Positions 10,735-27,086 are shown, counted from the stretch's first letter. The stretch is 64,000 bases of DNA from Saccharum officinarum (GCA_020631735.1 CM036160.1:115426680-115490679), one strand, 5' to 3'. Numbers and translations are program-made. Notes: generated by a model not told the origin, from the letters alone.

Positions 10735-11436
10735 CTAGTAGGTGAGCAGTCGTACCGGCGACAGCCTCCCGGGGCTGACGACGTCGGCGAGCCTCCGGCC
10801 TTTGCGCTCCTTGATGGTGTCCAGCCGCGGCGACCACGGGCGGCCCCTCGTGGCGCCTACCAGCTGCTCGTAGTGCTTCCTCAGCTCCGGCGTGCTACAA
10901 AGCGCAGCCGACCCGTCGCCGTCGCCGCGGTCGTCCCCACCGCGGGACTTGCCATTCTTACCACCGCCGCCGTCACCCGCGACGGCCCTGACGATGAACT
11001 CCTCCGCGACCCTGATCACGGTGCGCCCGTCGGCATCCTTGGCGTACTCGAACGGGCTCTTCCGTCCTGCCGCTAGCGCCAGCGACGGCGCCGCCGCCTT
11101 GCCCCCGCCGCCGCCGCGCGAGTGCGACGACGACGAGAGCGCCGCGAGCGACGCCGCCGTGACGACCCCGTCCGTCCCGCCGCAGGGGAGGCGGTCGACG
11201 GGGACGACGACGTACGTGCGCCCGGCCTCGAGGCGGTCCCCGACGCCCAGCACGGGCGCGGGGCGGCCGACGCGGAACCCGTCGGCGCGGCACACCACGT
11301 GGCCCGCGTGCTCCGCCATCACCTCCCCCGCCTCCCGCCCGGGCTCCGCGCCCCAAGTGCCCCCGCCCCACACCACCAGCCGCGCCGGGCGCACGCAGTT
11401 AACAAGCCACCGCCGCAGCAGGCCGTTGCCTGGCAT
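10735..11436 (-). CDS. DUF4228 / PADRE domain protein
   Basis: This encodes a plant-specific protein of 233 residues, intronless as read. The start is set at the ATG at 11434-11436 (MPGNGLLRRWLVN). A longer frame to 11523 exists, but its extra 29 residues are arginine-rich and unlike the family. Near residues 18-28 is the strand RLVVWGGGTWG. Then come EAGEVMAEHAGHVVC and RVGRPAPVLGVGD, and LEAGRTYVVVPVDRL near residues 75-90. This is the DUF4228 pattern of a short beta strand, then a proposed 'A/EVM...PGH' motif, then a 'G..Y.L/VP' strand. The middle is low complexity (serine- and glycine-rich). The C-terminus RPWSPRLDTIKERK is also typical. Family members respond to pathogen and abiotic stress; their biochemical role is unknown. 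It is normally nuclear or membrane-associated. Confidence 0.85.
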   Translation of the reverse strand: MPGNGLLRRWLVNCVRPARLVVWGGGTWGAEPGREAGEVMAEHAGHVVCRADGFRVGRPAPVLGVGDRLEAGRTYVVVPVDRLPCGGTDGVVTAASLAALSSSSHSRGGGGGKAAAPSLALAAGRKSPFEYAKDADGRTVIRVAEEFIVRAVAGDGGGGKNGKSRGGDDRGDGDGSAALCSTPELRKHYEQLVGATRGRPWSPRLDTIKERKGRRLADVVSPGRLSPVRLLTY

Positions 11437-11555
11437 GGCGCGCCGCGCCGCTCGCCAGCAGCTAGCAGCACGTACGCTAGGTCTCCGTTTTCCTCGGTGG
11501 CGACTTGGTATAGGCAGGTGCAACTGTGCAAGCAGGTAGCCTGGTAGGTTTTATA
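11437..11555 (-). promoter_or_regulatory. Core promoter of the DUF4228 gene
   Basis: On the minus strand TATAAAA lies at 11549-11555, within TATGTATAAAACC. It is about 115 bases from the start codon, which predicts a 5' leader of roughly 80 bases. Confidence 0.6.
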
Positions 11556-14284
11556 CATATCGCAGGGCTAGCTGGAGGTTTGTGTGCCTGGCGTGTGTGC
11601 ATGGGCGTGTGCTGGGGGGCGGGGGCGCGGTTGACAAGGACGGGACGGGGCATGGCGTCGGTGGCGAGCCGCGACGCGGCGCGGGGTGTTTTTCGGGGCG
11701 GCCGGGGCACGGAACCAACCGCGGTGGATCCGCGGCAAGCGCAAGTGGATGGGGGGTTTTGGTGGTGGGAGACGCCGAGACGGCGCGGGCGGCAGCGTGC
11801 ATCTGCTGGGGGCCTGGGTGGCGGCGGTTTGTCCGCGCCTGCGTGCGAGGGTGCAGTGCAGGTGGTGTTCGCGTCGCGTGCGTTCCGTGCTGGTCTGTGG
11901 ACGGGGCGCCGTCGGCGTGCTAGGCTGCGGCTCCAGTGCTTACCATTTACCAAGTCGTCCTGTGGCCAGGCTATATCTGACGGGACGCAGAATGGCGCAA
12001 AAAGTCAACCGCAAGGGATGGAGCTGCTGGCCATGAATAGCGGCCGGCCTGCGTCACCGGTGACGGGGAGAACGTTCTACTTGTATGTATTGTACTAACT
12101 TATTACTACAGGCGACAGACCAAGTCGTCGATCTTTTACTTTTCTTTTCATTTCATCACAGCCAGAGGAGAGCTATCATCGGTGCAATCCGCGTCAACCC
12201 CGATCTGCATTGGCCAGATCCATCGTTTTCGCATGCATGGGTGTTGCAGTTTGAGTTTCAGCGAGGATAGTCCAGCACGATCGATTCACTTCGCTTCATG
12301 AGAGTACTACTCCTATGTTCCGATGGTGATCCCCTTCGATTCGTCCGACGCCACGAGTGATGACCAGATCCGACGATCCGGAACGCCGGAACGGAGGCAC
12401 GACCACTTGCCTCGCTAGTCGCTAGTCGCAAGGCCTGACGTAGTTGGATGCCGCAGCAGAGTCTAATGCTCAAACTCTCACGAGCTACTAGGAAAGAAGA
12501 CCAAGAAGAGGTCGCCGGCCAGCCAGCGATGCATGGCATGCGGCGTGAAGCAGGTAGGTACGGCGGCGCTGGACGAAGACGACGCCGCGCCGCTGACTTC
12601 ATCTGCTGGCATGCATGCGCCCAGCCGGATTACAGTACAGAAGATGCAAGATTATTGACTTCTCCTGGATCGGATCCTGGTTGGTTGAGCGGCAGACGAG
12701 TGCAAGAGAAACCAGACCATCATAATAGGCAGACGACTGCTCATCTTCTGCAATCATCATGCAATGCAAAGTGCCCATCGTCTTCTCGTGCAACCATCTT
12801 TTGGTCAAGAATGAAGATCGTGCACGTTCTAAGAATCTTGCATGCATGCACCATGGTCATTAATTTTTGTTACTCATCATCAACCCAGAAAACCATGGAT
12901 TCACCGTGGCCCCACTTTACGTATATCAAGATTTACATTATATAAATCACACATTTAGATTTGTAACTAAAAATGTACTGTTCAATAATCACAACTTTAT
13001 AGTCGTAAACAATATAATGAAAAATTGATGAATTGCTATATATGTAACTTAGAAGACCATGTCATGGTTTAAACTGCATCTTATAAACTGGATCGAAGGA
13101 TCGTAAGTGCTCGCGAAAAGAAGGAAAATGCCAACAAAGATGTGCCTATGACAATCCAATATACATTTAGAGCATGCACATCCGTCTCCTTAAAATAACT
13201 GTTTTTAAACCATGTCATTAGCACACGGTGCTTGAAAGGTGGATAAAAAAATGTTTAGTTTGCAAACCAGGTGTTCAGCCTATATAAGCAACGGTTTTGC
13301 ACCGTAGCTAGCTAGGGATCAACTTTTTTTTTTGCCATTGCTTGATGATGTGACAATGTTCTATCTCTTCAATCATTCTTGTCTACTCACATTGTTCATG
13401 CCCTTATATTAGCAGCGTATCTATGGGTGTTTGTCGGTCTATCGACAAAATAAAATTTATAAATCCTTTAGCAAAATAATGTTGTACCTTAAGAAAATCT
13501 ATGTCATGTAATAGAGGTGACCTAGATAGCCCAAACATTGTTCTCGGTCAGATTTGTCCCTGTCTTATTCGCAAAAATTTTATATGATACAACCTTGTGT
13601 GCTACACATATATTCTTTGCGTTTAATTTCTTTTCGAGCTACGCATTTGGCAGTTGCTTGGGTCAACACCAGATGGCATGTGTAAGTGTAACTCGCAGCT
13701 GCACGCAATGCAAGCCATGCGTTTACCTCTCTGGAGTCTGGAATGTGGACTCTGGTGATACATACTTTTCGTAGCCAGGAAGTGCAGGAAAGTTCTGCAC
13801 CACGGAATAATTAATCGTAGGATCAGGGAGTTGACGATTGGGTTTGACTGATTCAGCCGGAAAAGATTGAGAGGACTTGCATGGTTTCTGAAATGCTAGC
13901 AAGAATTATTGCATTCGGTTATCAGGTCACCGTTGTATGTATAGGACGTTGAAATTTGTGATGTTGGTAGTAAAAGGTATAGAACAGAACACGTAAAATA
14001 TAAATTCCAATATACTATGGGAGCTTCCTATGGATAAAAATAGATGGGACAAATCATATATGTCCCTTCCCAATTCAGTTTTGTACCTTTATTCCTAGTG
14101 TTTTTTTTCCTATTTTTGGAGAATATACAAAGGACAAAATGGTAAGTTGAAAGAGACGAGACGAGACAAATAATATTCTAATGCTTTCCCAACTGTTTTA
14201 GTATTTCCCTTTCTCCACTGCCTTGGTAGCTTTCTTAATTAATTCCTTTTTATATGTAAGATTGAGATGCTAAACTATGTTGAT
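11556..14284. other. Upstream region of DUF4228 gene and intergenic DNA
   Basis: 11556-11950 is GC-rich and probably the distal promoter; its open frames on both strands are low-complexity shadows. 11950-14284 is mixed to AT-rich. I found no gene, no clear transposon ends and no RNA gene. CATGCATG-type RY motifs occur near 12230, 12610 and 12840. Confidence 0.45.
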
Positions 14285-14429
14285 GGGTCCATTTAGATCC
14301 AATAATACTAATAGTTATCTAACTAATAGTTACTAATTATTAGCTAGCTAATTATGAATAGAATTTGCTTGGATCCATCTACTAATATTAACTTTAGTTG
14401 CTACATGTTACTTGGATCCGAACATGCCC
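14285..14429. mobile_element. MITE with GATCCAA terminal repeats
   Basis: The left end GGGTCCATTTAGATCCAATAA pairs with the reversed right end GGGCATGTTCGGATCCAAGTA. The body is rich in TAATAGTTA and TAATTATTAGCTAG. It is about 145 bp with no coding content. Superfamily not certain. Confidence 0.6.
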
Positions 14430-14965
14430 TATGTAACACTGCGCTTGTACTTTTATTTGTTTGCTAATAAATACTCCATGTGCCCATAAATGATGCAACT
14501 ATAGAATTTATGTCGACCAAACGAGTTTAAGTTTGACTAAACTTATAATGAATACTATTAACATTTATGCTCTATTAAGACTTAAAAATATATGGCATAA
14601 TTAATATTTTTTTCCATACTGGTAAACCAAATTTCATTACCAAAGTAACGAAATTACAGAGATATAGTTCCTGATCACAGGATGATATTAACCAAAGCTA
14701 GACGATGTAACACCCTTGGTGTTACGAACTCGATTAGCACCGGTTTAGATCCAAGAAATATTCGTAACGAGCTCTTGGGTTTTAGACTCATTCTGCACAT
14801 GAGTTAACAAAGAAGATCGTTTATGCCTCACTTTTATGATTAGAAGGAATCAAATAAAGAAGCAAGTCCAGATGCCTTGGTGTTTAAAATTTGCTTGTTA
14901 GATTTTTTTTTAACAAACCAAAAAGAGGTAGGTGGTTTTACTTGTTTAGACATGGAACACAGTTT

Positions 14966-15089
<124 letters not shown>

Positions 15090-17476
15090 CACTTGTATGT
15101 AGTACTTAATAAATATTTGAAGGGCAGGTCTAGTAGGTGAAAATGCGACCTTTGTTTCGGTATGTAAATATTGTTCAATTGCATTTGGGTAGCTCAAGAA
15201 TGGAATTAGGACGCTGATTCTAGTTTCTTGAACGATTTTTGCCTAGTACGAAAGGCTTTTTGGACGATGCGGTTTGACTTTTAAATTGTGAATAATTTTC
15301 GTAAAGCTTGTCTCTGGTTCCGGTGGTCGGCGGTTTTGATCGTGGTCGTGATCACCGCGCACCTCGGCCCACACTGCGCGTACGGCCACGCCGCGTGCGA
15401 GCTGTGCCGCGCTCCAGCCAGCACGGGCCGCTTGCCTGCCTGCGTTCGGCCCGGACCTAGCGCGCCTGTCCGGCTACGTGCTGTTGCCGCTGCACCGCAC
15501 TGCTGCTTTGTGTGTGCGCCGCACTGGAGTCGCCAACCGCCGCGCCGCGCGCGTGTTGCGAGCTATGGCCGTGACCGCCATCGCTTGGTCGACGTGGTGA
15601 CATCCCACCCCTCCGATTTTTTTCCCTATGACACGCCTTGGCGGTTGCCACTGCTGCCATGCCGGCCGTTGACCCGGTAGCAATGCCGAAGTGACGCCCT
15701 GATCTGCCCGCCACGTGCCGTTGTCGCCTGGACGCGCGCTGCGCCTTCGGTCGCGTCCTGTCCGAGTTTCCCCGCTAGCCGACGTTGCCGTGCGGTCCTT
15801 GCTCTGCTGCGTGCACGTGAACTGGTCGACCGCCGCTGCCGTTTCTTATGTGAGGAGTTCGGCGTTTCCATTCAATTGCTCACTCTAGGGGGTAGCTGAG
15901 GGAGTCAGCTAGCCGCTCTACCGCGTCGAGCCGCCGCTGAGCCCTTCGCCTCACTAATTTAGCGTTTTGCTCGTCGCCGGCCATGAGAGCCGCCGCAGCC
16001 CGGTTGAGGGAGGTAAAGCCCGAGAGTTCAATTGCTCATAGCCTTGGACCTATCGTGGCCTCCGGTACCCGATGCTCGCGCTGTTTGGGTCAAGGCGTTC
16101 ATCGGCACGAGCTGGCGCGACCGGGGCTGTTCAGAGCGCCGCCGTACCGCCCGCCCGCACGTGGCCAGCCCTCCACCATCGCCCTCTACCCCAACTGTCA
16201 GCACGGCTTGCCTCGAGGTGAGTTAGGGATGCTCTCACGCCGTCTATACTGCCCTCTCGCCGCCCTGAATGGCCGGAATAGCCGCGCCGCCGTGCGGATT
16301 CGCCGTCGTCGGAGTTAGGCTCATTAGTGCACCATTTGGCTTCCAATCACCGCCTACGGGATGGATTTTTGCTTCGCAACGCTCGTCGGCCTGCTAGTTT
16401 GGCCGGTGCCTCGCTGTGTTCTCCGGAGTAGCCGAGCAGTGCCAGCCGGAGCGGCGCCGTCGCACGCAGGGAGCCCTGGGGACCATCTCTTTGTGAAGAC
16501 GAGTCTGTTGGGGGTGTTTGTTGCGAAACGCTCCTCTAGTGTAATAGTGAACCGAGGCTCCGCGTAATAACTTGCTTCGATGAGGGCTATTTTGCATTTG
16601 TGCGCGTGCGCGTGCGGGGCGGGCTAGCTGGGCCGTTGCTGGGCTGGTTTCGTCACTCGCGGCCGTGCCCCGAAATGGGCCAGACCTGGCCGCTGGGCCG
16701 TTTGGGTGGTCGCCGGTTTTCTCTGGTTTTAATACATTTTGTAATTTCCATTCTAAGATAAACTTGTAAAACCAATATCTAGATATGCAGGAATCCTAAA
16801 ATTATAAAACCAATTTTGTTAGTTTCCTAAAAACCTGATCTAACTGTTTGTATGCTTTTATCCACATAGTTGTATAATATTTGCAAGAGTTCGCTAATTA
16901 TTCTAAAATGTTTAATGTTGCTAAGAATAAACTTGTGAGAATTTTGTAAGGAAAATGATAAACGTGTTGACTCTAAAAAGTTTACAGTAAACTCCCAATA
17001 TCATTATATGCTCGCTGTAATTTTTTATAGCTCCAAAATACTTAGTTGCTAGGATGGCTAATGAGCCTAGTTGAAATATCTATTAAATCGATAAAATGAA
17101 TAAAGCAACGTATTGGGTTCATATGACTAAATACTTGTTGGGTAAATGATGTCTTATTCAACAACTTGGGTACGCAGCTTAGTGCGTTAGAGTTAGCTCG
17201 TGAGCTTGCGAGGCGTACCGTGTTCTCCTAATTACAATTATCGTTGCATATTTACGTCTCTGCATTGCATCCACGAATGTTATAATAGGAGCGATGGTGG
17301 ATCGCGGAGTCATCCGGAGGTAGCAGAAAAGATGGTGCCTCGAGGATCGTGTCACCATGATAAAATGCTAACTTGGTTAATTCTTACTCAGGCAAGCCCC
17401 GGTGCATAACCCCTATTATTCTGCACTTTATTTTATGCTTGTGCATTAAGTTTAAAGGAGTTGAATGAAACCCACT

Positions 17477-17479
<3 letters not shown>

Positions 17480-17513
<34 letters not shown>
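17480..17513 (+). repeat. TA microsatellite in 5' LTR
   Basis: About 17 TA units. The equivalent tract in the 3' LTR (25194-25278) has about 42 units, which accounts for most of the LTR length difference. Confidence 0.95.
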
Positions 17514-17515
<2 letters not shown>

Positions 17516-18887
17516 TATGAGTCTCACTAGTATGATAGGGACGTGTAGCATGCTATGCTATAGGATTCCGGTAGAAGCCGAGTGATTGTCTGTCACTCGC
17601 GAGAGATAGGAATTATAATATTGTTACTATTATCATGCACTATCACATGGATTATAAATGTACATGGATAATTGGAGACCGGGCGGAACGGATTGGATGG
17701 ACTTGGACCTGGTTGGGCAACAGAGCGAGGCTCTGGTTGCATTTGTTCTGCCTGTGTCAATTAAGGACCGTTCGTTGCATGGACCCTGGTCAAGTCACAG
17801 ATCTTCTTATCCCGAGCATATACTAGCGGATGGGGGCTAGGAAGACTTGTTACTCTCTTGTCATGGGCTCCGGCTCTTTCCGGACCGACTGATTGGAGGC
17901 GGGGATAGGTGGAGGTCTTAGCACTATATTGAGGCCGGGCCTCAAGTACGGGAGCTAGGAGTCCAAGTTTGGACGGGGACCTGGAAACCCGTGACAGGAG
18001 GGGAACGGGTTGGTCTTGCTTGTGCCAGGGGTACAAGCGAGGCGTGTGTTTTTCGAGGTACCCAGCTGGGCACATTGATTCGCGAATCGCCGTTTCTGCG
18101 TGACGGTACGGCTTGACTACGCTCTGGCATCGTAGTAAGAACTGGCAGTGGAAAGATGAAGAAATGGTTTCTGATTGCTCAACCCTACTTGATTATAGAC
18201 TAGGTGCTTACACAGAAGGTTGGATAAGAAATAAAATACGGCTATTAAAAGTAAGAAATTAAGGACACACTCTTAGTGCTCCTTCTCGCAAATAAGAACC
18301 CACAAGCCAGAAAGCCTTGCATAATCCTTGGAGTCTTTTTCTTCCCTCCTGACGGGTAAGTCTTGCGGAGTACAATTAAGTACTCAGGGTTTGTTCTACC
18401 CTATTGCAGGTGACAGGTGCTGATAAGCTGACACTTGTGTGTGGAAACCTCCTGGTGGGCTCAGCGAGGATTTCCTCTGCGATGCAGAGTAGAGTTATTC
18501 ATTGAAACTCTCACAAAAAGTTTTACACGGAAAATCCTAGTAATCTATTATCATTTCATGCATTTAAACGTCCTTCATGTTAATGTTTAACTTGTCATTA
18601 AATAGTTTCAGTTCCGCTGAACTCTGATAATATTTTTTTTGTCTGATGTTATAACTACATAATGAATTACTCTGATATTATACTAAAAGTGATGTAAGAA
18701 ATGGTAAGGATGTTGTAAGCTTTACTCTCTCATTTGTGATCCTGATGTAAAAATGTGGATCTTCGAGTTCTCCCTTGTGGTGTGCTCGATGGAATCACTT
18801 GGTTTAGTGTTCTCCCTTGGGTACTTAGGGTCTAATGGAAGACGAGTACTCTTGGGAGGGCATTAGATTAGGAGATTCTGCCACAGG

Positions 18888-18900
18888 TGGTATCAGAGCA
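18888..18900 (+). promoter_or_regulatory. LARD primer-binding site
   Basis: TGGTATCAGAGCA, two bases after the LTR. This is the exact plant initiator methionine tRNA primer-binding sequence, so the element keeps its reverse-transcription start signal. Confidence 0.95.
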
Positions 18901-19617
18901 TAAATGAGGCAATAAAGCTTCGAAATCCTTCCTAAATTAAAAATTTGACAATCAAACCTTTTCAAAAAGTTAGGACGTTTGCATATGAAGTTAAATAAGT
19001 ATGCCCTATTACTATGGTTATGTATCCAGGATAGATGGCACCTTGCTGACCTAGTTAGGCTTAATCCAGTTTTCTGCAGGTACCCTAACCCCGAGACTAG
19101 TTCGCTAGCATCGACTAGCTTCAGGGAGAGCACGATGTGCCAAAACTCTAAAAAAACGGTTGCCCTATATGTTGGTAATAGTGTGAGGACCGATAGGACG
19201 TGCATTCATGCATACGCTGTTGTGCAATAGTTGTTGAGGTCGACCAGTCTCTATCAGTGTAGCCATGATGGTGCTGTAGTCTCGTGCGGCGCGCACGCCT
19301 GTTGGTTCACGCCTGTCTGGCCCATACATTGTCGTACCCCTTCTGCGCTCTTGTCGAACCTCTGTCTTACAGCCGTACTAGCCCTTTATGACCCTGGTTA
19401 CCGCTCGTCGTGCGCGTGTGGAGATCTTGCTGTTCATTTTTACTGGCCCATGCATGGCTCTAGGATGGACTTCGACAGGACCTCTGGCCGCTCTGCCTTT
19501 ATATGAGGGCAGACTTAGCCATTTGGAACCATCTTTCGGTGCATCCCAGCTCACTTAGCTGTTTCCCCTTAAAGCCAATTTCTCTTCAAGCCCTCCTTGT
19601 ACCACCACCCGCCAAGG
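18901..19617 (+). other. LARD 5' leader
   Basis: The untranslated stretch between the primer-binding site and the single gene. No coding frame with recognisable content. In autonomous elements the packaging and dimerisation signals lie here. Confidence 0.6.
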
Positions 19618-20526
19618 ATGGCAGGAGTTTGGGTTAGCAGCTACTACCTAAACACCGAGGGTTTTCCCAAAATCCTGTATGCCACCCTCCAAAGACTCGG
19701 CGTTCGGGAGCGTCCCGAGTATGAGGGTCGTGAGTACATGAAGCATGGCACAGAGCGATGCAAGGTCACCGTCTACATCGGCAAGAGTGAGGAGTTTCCT
19801 GACATCACTGAAGCCTGGAATGTGACCGCAACCGGGTTTCGCTTCGGTGACACCTACCAAGTTGCGGCCCGCAAAGCTCTGCGGCATCTCTGCCAGATCT
19901 ATGAAGGGCCCATTACTCGTACTCCCATGCGATTCTTTCCCCCTTGGGACAAGAATCGGCGGGTATGGAAGGCCCGCATGGAGGCTTTGCAAGGTCCAGA
20001 CGTGCAAGAGGACAACCCGACCGTGGTGCACCTGATCATGTACTTGCTTGCCCTGGATGAGCAGTACGACCGACAGGCCTCGGAGCTAAGGGAGTGTCTC
20101 CGCCGAACTGAGGAAGCCGAGATCTTCTCCAGGATGCTCGAAGTGCAGCTTGCTGAAGCCCATGCCAATCTAGCAGCCGCGGAGAGTCGAGAGGCGGCCA
20201 TGGCGGAAGCCGTCCAGGTAGATCAAGACCGTCATGCCCAGGAGCTAGAGGACGCCTATCTTGCCACAAGGGCCAAGCGGAGGACACTCGCCACGGAAAG
20301 GCAGGAACCCTTAATCTTGGAGGGAATCCCTGTCCATCCGCTGGAGAGAAGGAGGACTGGTGTTGCTGTACCGCCAGCACCTCCACCCACGGAAGTCTCA
20401 GAGTTAGAGCCTTTCTTTCCCCTCACCCAGCCACTGCCAGGAAAAGAAGCGGATCCGCAGCCCAGTGCAGCAGAAGAGCCCCAAGAGCCTAGGAATGTAG
20501 TCGTTCACCCCGACGAAGTGGATTAG
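19618..20526 (+). CDS. LARD-encoded protein of unknown function, coiled coil, possible dsRNA-binding fold
   Basis: An intact 302-residue protein, the only one in the element. The start is the ATG at 19618 (context CCAAGGATGG). Residues 1-105 run as a helix-like stretch (GFPKILYATLQRLG), a short PEYEG segment, strands (CKVTVYIG, WNVTATGFRFG) and a helix (QVAARKALRHLCQIYE). That order and the alanine-rich last helix resemble a double-stranded-RNA-binding domain; this is my inference. Residues 104-110 read PMRFFPP. Residues about 145-222 are heptad-rich and highly charged (LRECLRRTEEAE, LEVQLAEAHANLAAAESRE), a likely coiled coil. The C-terminus is proline-rich and acidic. No zinc knuckle, protease or RT motif is present. 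Similar proteins are common in grass genomes as retrotransposon or hypothetical proteins; none has a known role to my knowledge. Confidence 0.8.
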   Translation: MAGVWVSSYYLNTEGFPKILYATLQRLGVRERPEYEGREYMKHGTERCKVTVYIGKSEEFPDITEAWNVTATGFRFGDTYQVAARKALRHLCQIYEGPITRTPMRFFPPWDKNRRVWKARMEALQGPDVQEDNPTVVHLIMYLLALDEQYDRQASELRECLRRTEEAEIFSRMLEVQLAEAHANLAAAESREAAMAEAVQVDQDRHAQELEDAYLATRAKRRTLATERQEPLILEGIPVHPLERRRTGVAVPPAPPPTEVSELEPFFPLTQPLPGKEADPQPSAAEEPQEPRNVVVHPDEVD

Positions 20527-22397
20527 TCGTCCTAGGGGAGATGTAACCATAGTTGGTAGTGTTTTTCATCACTGTCCTCCAGTGTTGTAATCTTTTCGTT
20601 ATGTTCTGTCCGTAGTTGTTATGACCGTCAGGTCGTAGGATGCAAGTGATGTGTCGAGCATGAGAGAGTGAGTGCCTGTATGTTGCACCCTGTACGACCT
20701 TTGGAATGAGTGTTTGCTTATCTGTTGTGTTGATTACGTCAAGTTGCCTTTCGGCCGTGATAGACGTGCTTAGGGTTCTTGAGATGACCGCAAGCAGGTT
20801 GCAAGAGGAACAGTTTCAGATACAGCAGATCAGCCGCGTTTGAATGACAGAGGATACTGTATCAACTAATTGTGGATGTCCCAGTAGAACACTTGAACCC
20901 CCTTGATTTAAATTCGCCTTGGGATTTATTTTACTTGTTCCTTGTTTTGAAAAGGAACCCTTGTTGCTTGAAATTACTTTGCAATTCTTTTCTAATTCTG
21001 TGGTCTATGGCCCCACTGCTCTTACTGCGAGTAAGTTGGTAATAGTTGCCTGGTTAATAGCTTATGGTGCCGCGACGAACCGAGGGCCACCTGTGGATCG
21101 CGACCGCACGATTGTGCTGCTCGGCGCGCGCTGGTATCGAGGTTGTTGACCAAGCACTTTTACCAAGTTACACCGTAGTGCCACTCTTGCTACAGATATT
21201 CTCCTTGGTAAAAACATCCTGGTGTTCTAATGGAAAATCCACAACGGTTTGATGGAGTAGTACTCTCACAATTATGACCGAGATAGTGGGGTTTTGGAAG
21301 AAGCAAGTATGTTCTGATCTTAGGCTATATGAAAGGCCAGTGCAAGCTGGATTCAAAAGGAAAAAAGAAGAGAGAGAAGATCGATGAGGAAAAGTTAGCC
21401 CTCTTGTAGTCTGGAGTAATTGGAACACCGAGGTGGTGTTGCCCCTGTGCCCGGTGATCGCTCTACACTTGCCGGGTCGCTGTCACTCTGTGTCCTGCGG
21501 GAGCCATCGGTGGCCGGACCCACGTGAGTCGTGCTCGCATGGCCACGGCATGGCGCCGCACTCGCCTCGCCCCTTGCACTGTACGCTCCTCTTTTCCCCA
21601 GCACTTGTGTCGGCTCTCGATTTTCACCCTCGTTCCCGTACCGGACCCCCCTCTCTCTCGTTTCTCCTCTCGCTGGTGTGTCGCTCGCACGCCTCCTTGC
21701 CGAGCGAACCCATCCCGTCCTTTCTCCTTTTTTTCCCCACTCAAAGCTCGCATGGGGAGTGCACCATGGTGATATTGTTCCCCACCTCGTGTTCCACTGG
21801 TGATCCCCCCACGCCGCCTCCATTTTTCGGTGCGTTGCGCCACCACCTCCGTCCACCGGTCTATAAATGCCACCTTGTTTGTCTCTCCTCCATCCCGCCT
21901 TCAGATCTAAAGTAGAGCTCATAGAATTGATCTTCTCCATCCGTGCTCCGGTGGGAGAAGTTCGGGAGCTGTCGAGAAAGTAGAGTCGGAGGCAGGGTTA
22001 CGAGATCCAGCCGTTGCTTGCAGATCTAAGGTCACCAGCCTTAGGTGATGGTGTAGCTCAGAAAGAAGGGATCTGATTTCCATCGAAGGTGTTCAAGTTC
22101 TTCTCAGGTTAGTTAGGTTTAGGGTTTGCGATGTTCGAGGTCTCAGTCTCTTGTTTCTGGATCTGCTGGGCATACGCCATGTTCTGGATAATCGTTTTCC
22201 TATTGCTTCTCCACTGTCCCCGCCTTCGTCGTTTTCTAGAGAGGTTGTGAGTTGTATCAGTTGTTCTTAGCCGCAATGCCTCTAGATCCCGAGTGTTGTA
22301 GTCTTCGAAGCTGTGTAATCTCCTTTGGTAATCTCTGCTAGAAGTGAAATCGAGCTTCCCTTTTCTGTTTCTCGCTCTGAATCTCGGGACGAGATTC
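20527..22397 (+). other. LARD 3' internal non-coding region
   Basis: From the stop codon to the polypurine tract there is no recognisable pol. 21430-22110 changes to GC- and pyrimidine-rich DNA that looks like a plant promoter and 5' leader rather than retrotransposon coding sequence. Antisense open frames (21395-21940) are low complexity and not supportable. Confidence 0.6.
21862..22107 (+). promoter_or_regulatory. Promoter-like segment and leader inside the LARD
   Basis: TATAAAT at 21862-21868 is followed by a pyrimidine-rich leader (TTGTCTCTCCTCCATCCC). A possible splice donor TTCTCAG|GTTAGTT lies at 22107/22108. If used, it would start a rightward transcript into the 3' LTR. This could be a captured host promoter or a family feature; the sequence alone does not decide. 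Confidence 0.4.
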
Positions 22398-22414
22398 TTT
22401 TTAAGGGGGTTGGT
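22398..22414 (+). promoter_or_regulatory. LARD polypurine tract
   Basis: TTTTTAAGGGGGTTGGT lies immediately upstream of the 3' LTR start TGTAACACCC. It is the expected plus-strand priming site. Confidence 0.8.
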
Positions 22415-26639
<4,225 letters not shown>

Positions 26640-26945
26640 GACGACAATCCAGGCACATGACCACCCAGAGGCCCCATGCTTGAATCAGGAGAAACTACCA
26701 GCCAAAGATAGAGGATGTCACCGAATCCATTGAGACGCACAGCCAGTGCACCAGAAGGTGCGAACAAAACACATCAAAAGGACTAACACAAAGTTTTCAA
26801 GGCAAAAGCCCGAGCTACGCAGAAAACATCAAATCTTCTATCCGGCGAAAGGCACAAGTTGTTGATCACCCTGTGAGTGTGTCTTCATGTCTTGTTTGTG
26901 GAAGCAGAGCGCCGATGACTTCACCACTTCAGCAACTTGAACCAC

Positions 26946-27086
26946 CTATTCCTTCATACCCTCCTTGAGGAGACTTGCCCAATATGTCAGGAAAGAGCAT
27001 ATTAAACAAACAATCTTAGTAGGAGACTTCACCCTTTTATCAAAACAGATTAAGTTTCTTGTTCGCCAAATCGCCCAAAACACAGT
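26946..27086 (-). pseudogene. LINE ORF2 terminal fragment
   Basis: This continues the ORF2 frame beyond the solo LTR: VFWAIWRTRNLICFDKR, then ICSFLTYWASLL and a TAG at 26946-26948. The WAIW.TRN motif is the usual end of plant L1 ORF2. The stretch below to 26640 is 3' UTR, interrupted at 26639 by the LARD and resumed at 14705. Confidence 0.85.

Noticed and set aside
10892..11547. Plus-strand frames of 215 and 141 codons
   Set aside because: Antisense shadows of the DUF4228 gene.
15983..16318. 111-codon frame conserved in both LARD LTRs
   Set aside because: Conservation follows from LTR identity. No domain seen, and substitutions between copies show no codon-position pattern.
18888..18900. 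Possible tRNA gene fragment
   Set aside because: TGGTATCAGAGCA is the retrotransposon primer-binding site; no tRNA cloverleaf surrounds it.
21395..21940. 181-codon minus-strand frame in the LARD
   Set aside because: Low complexity and antisense to the promoter-like segment; no homologous motif recognised.
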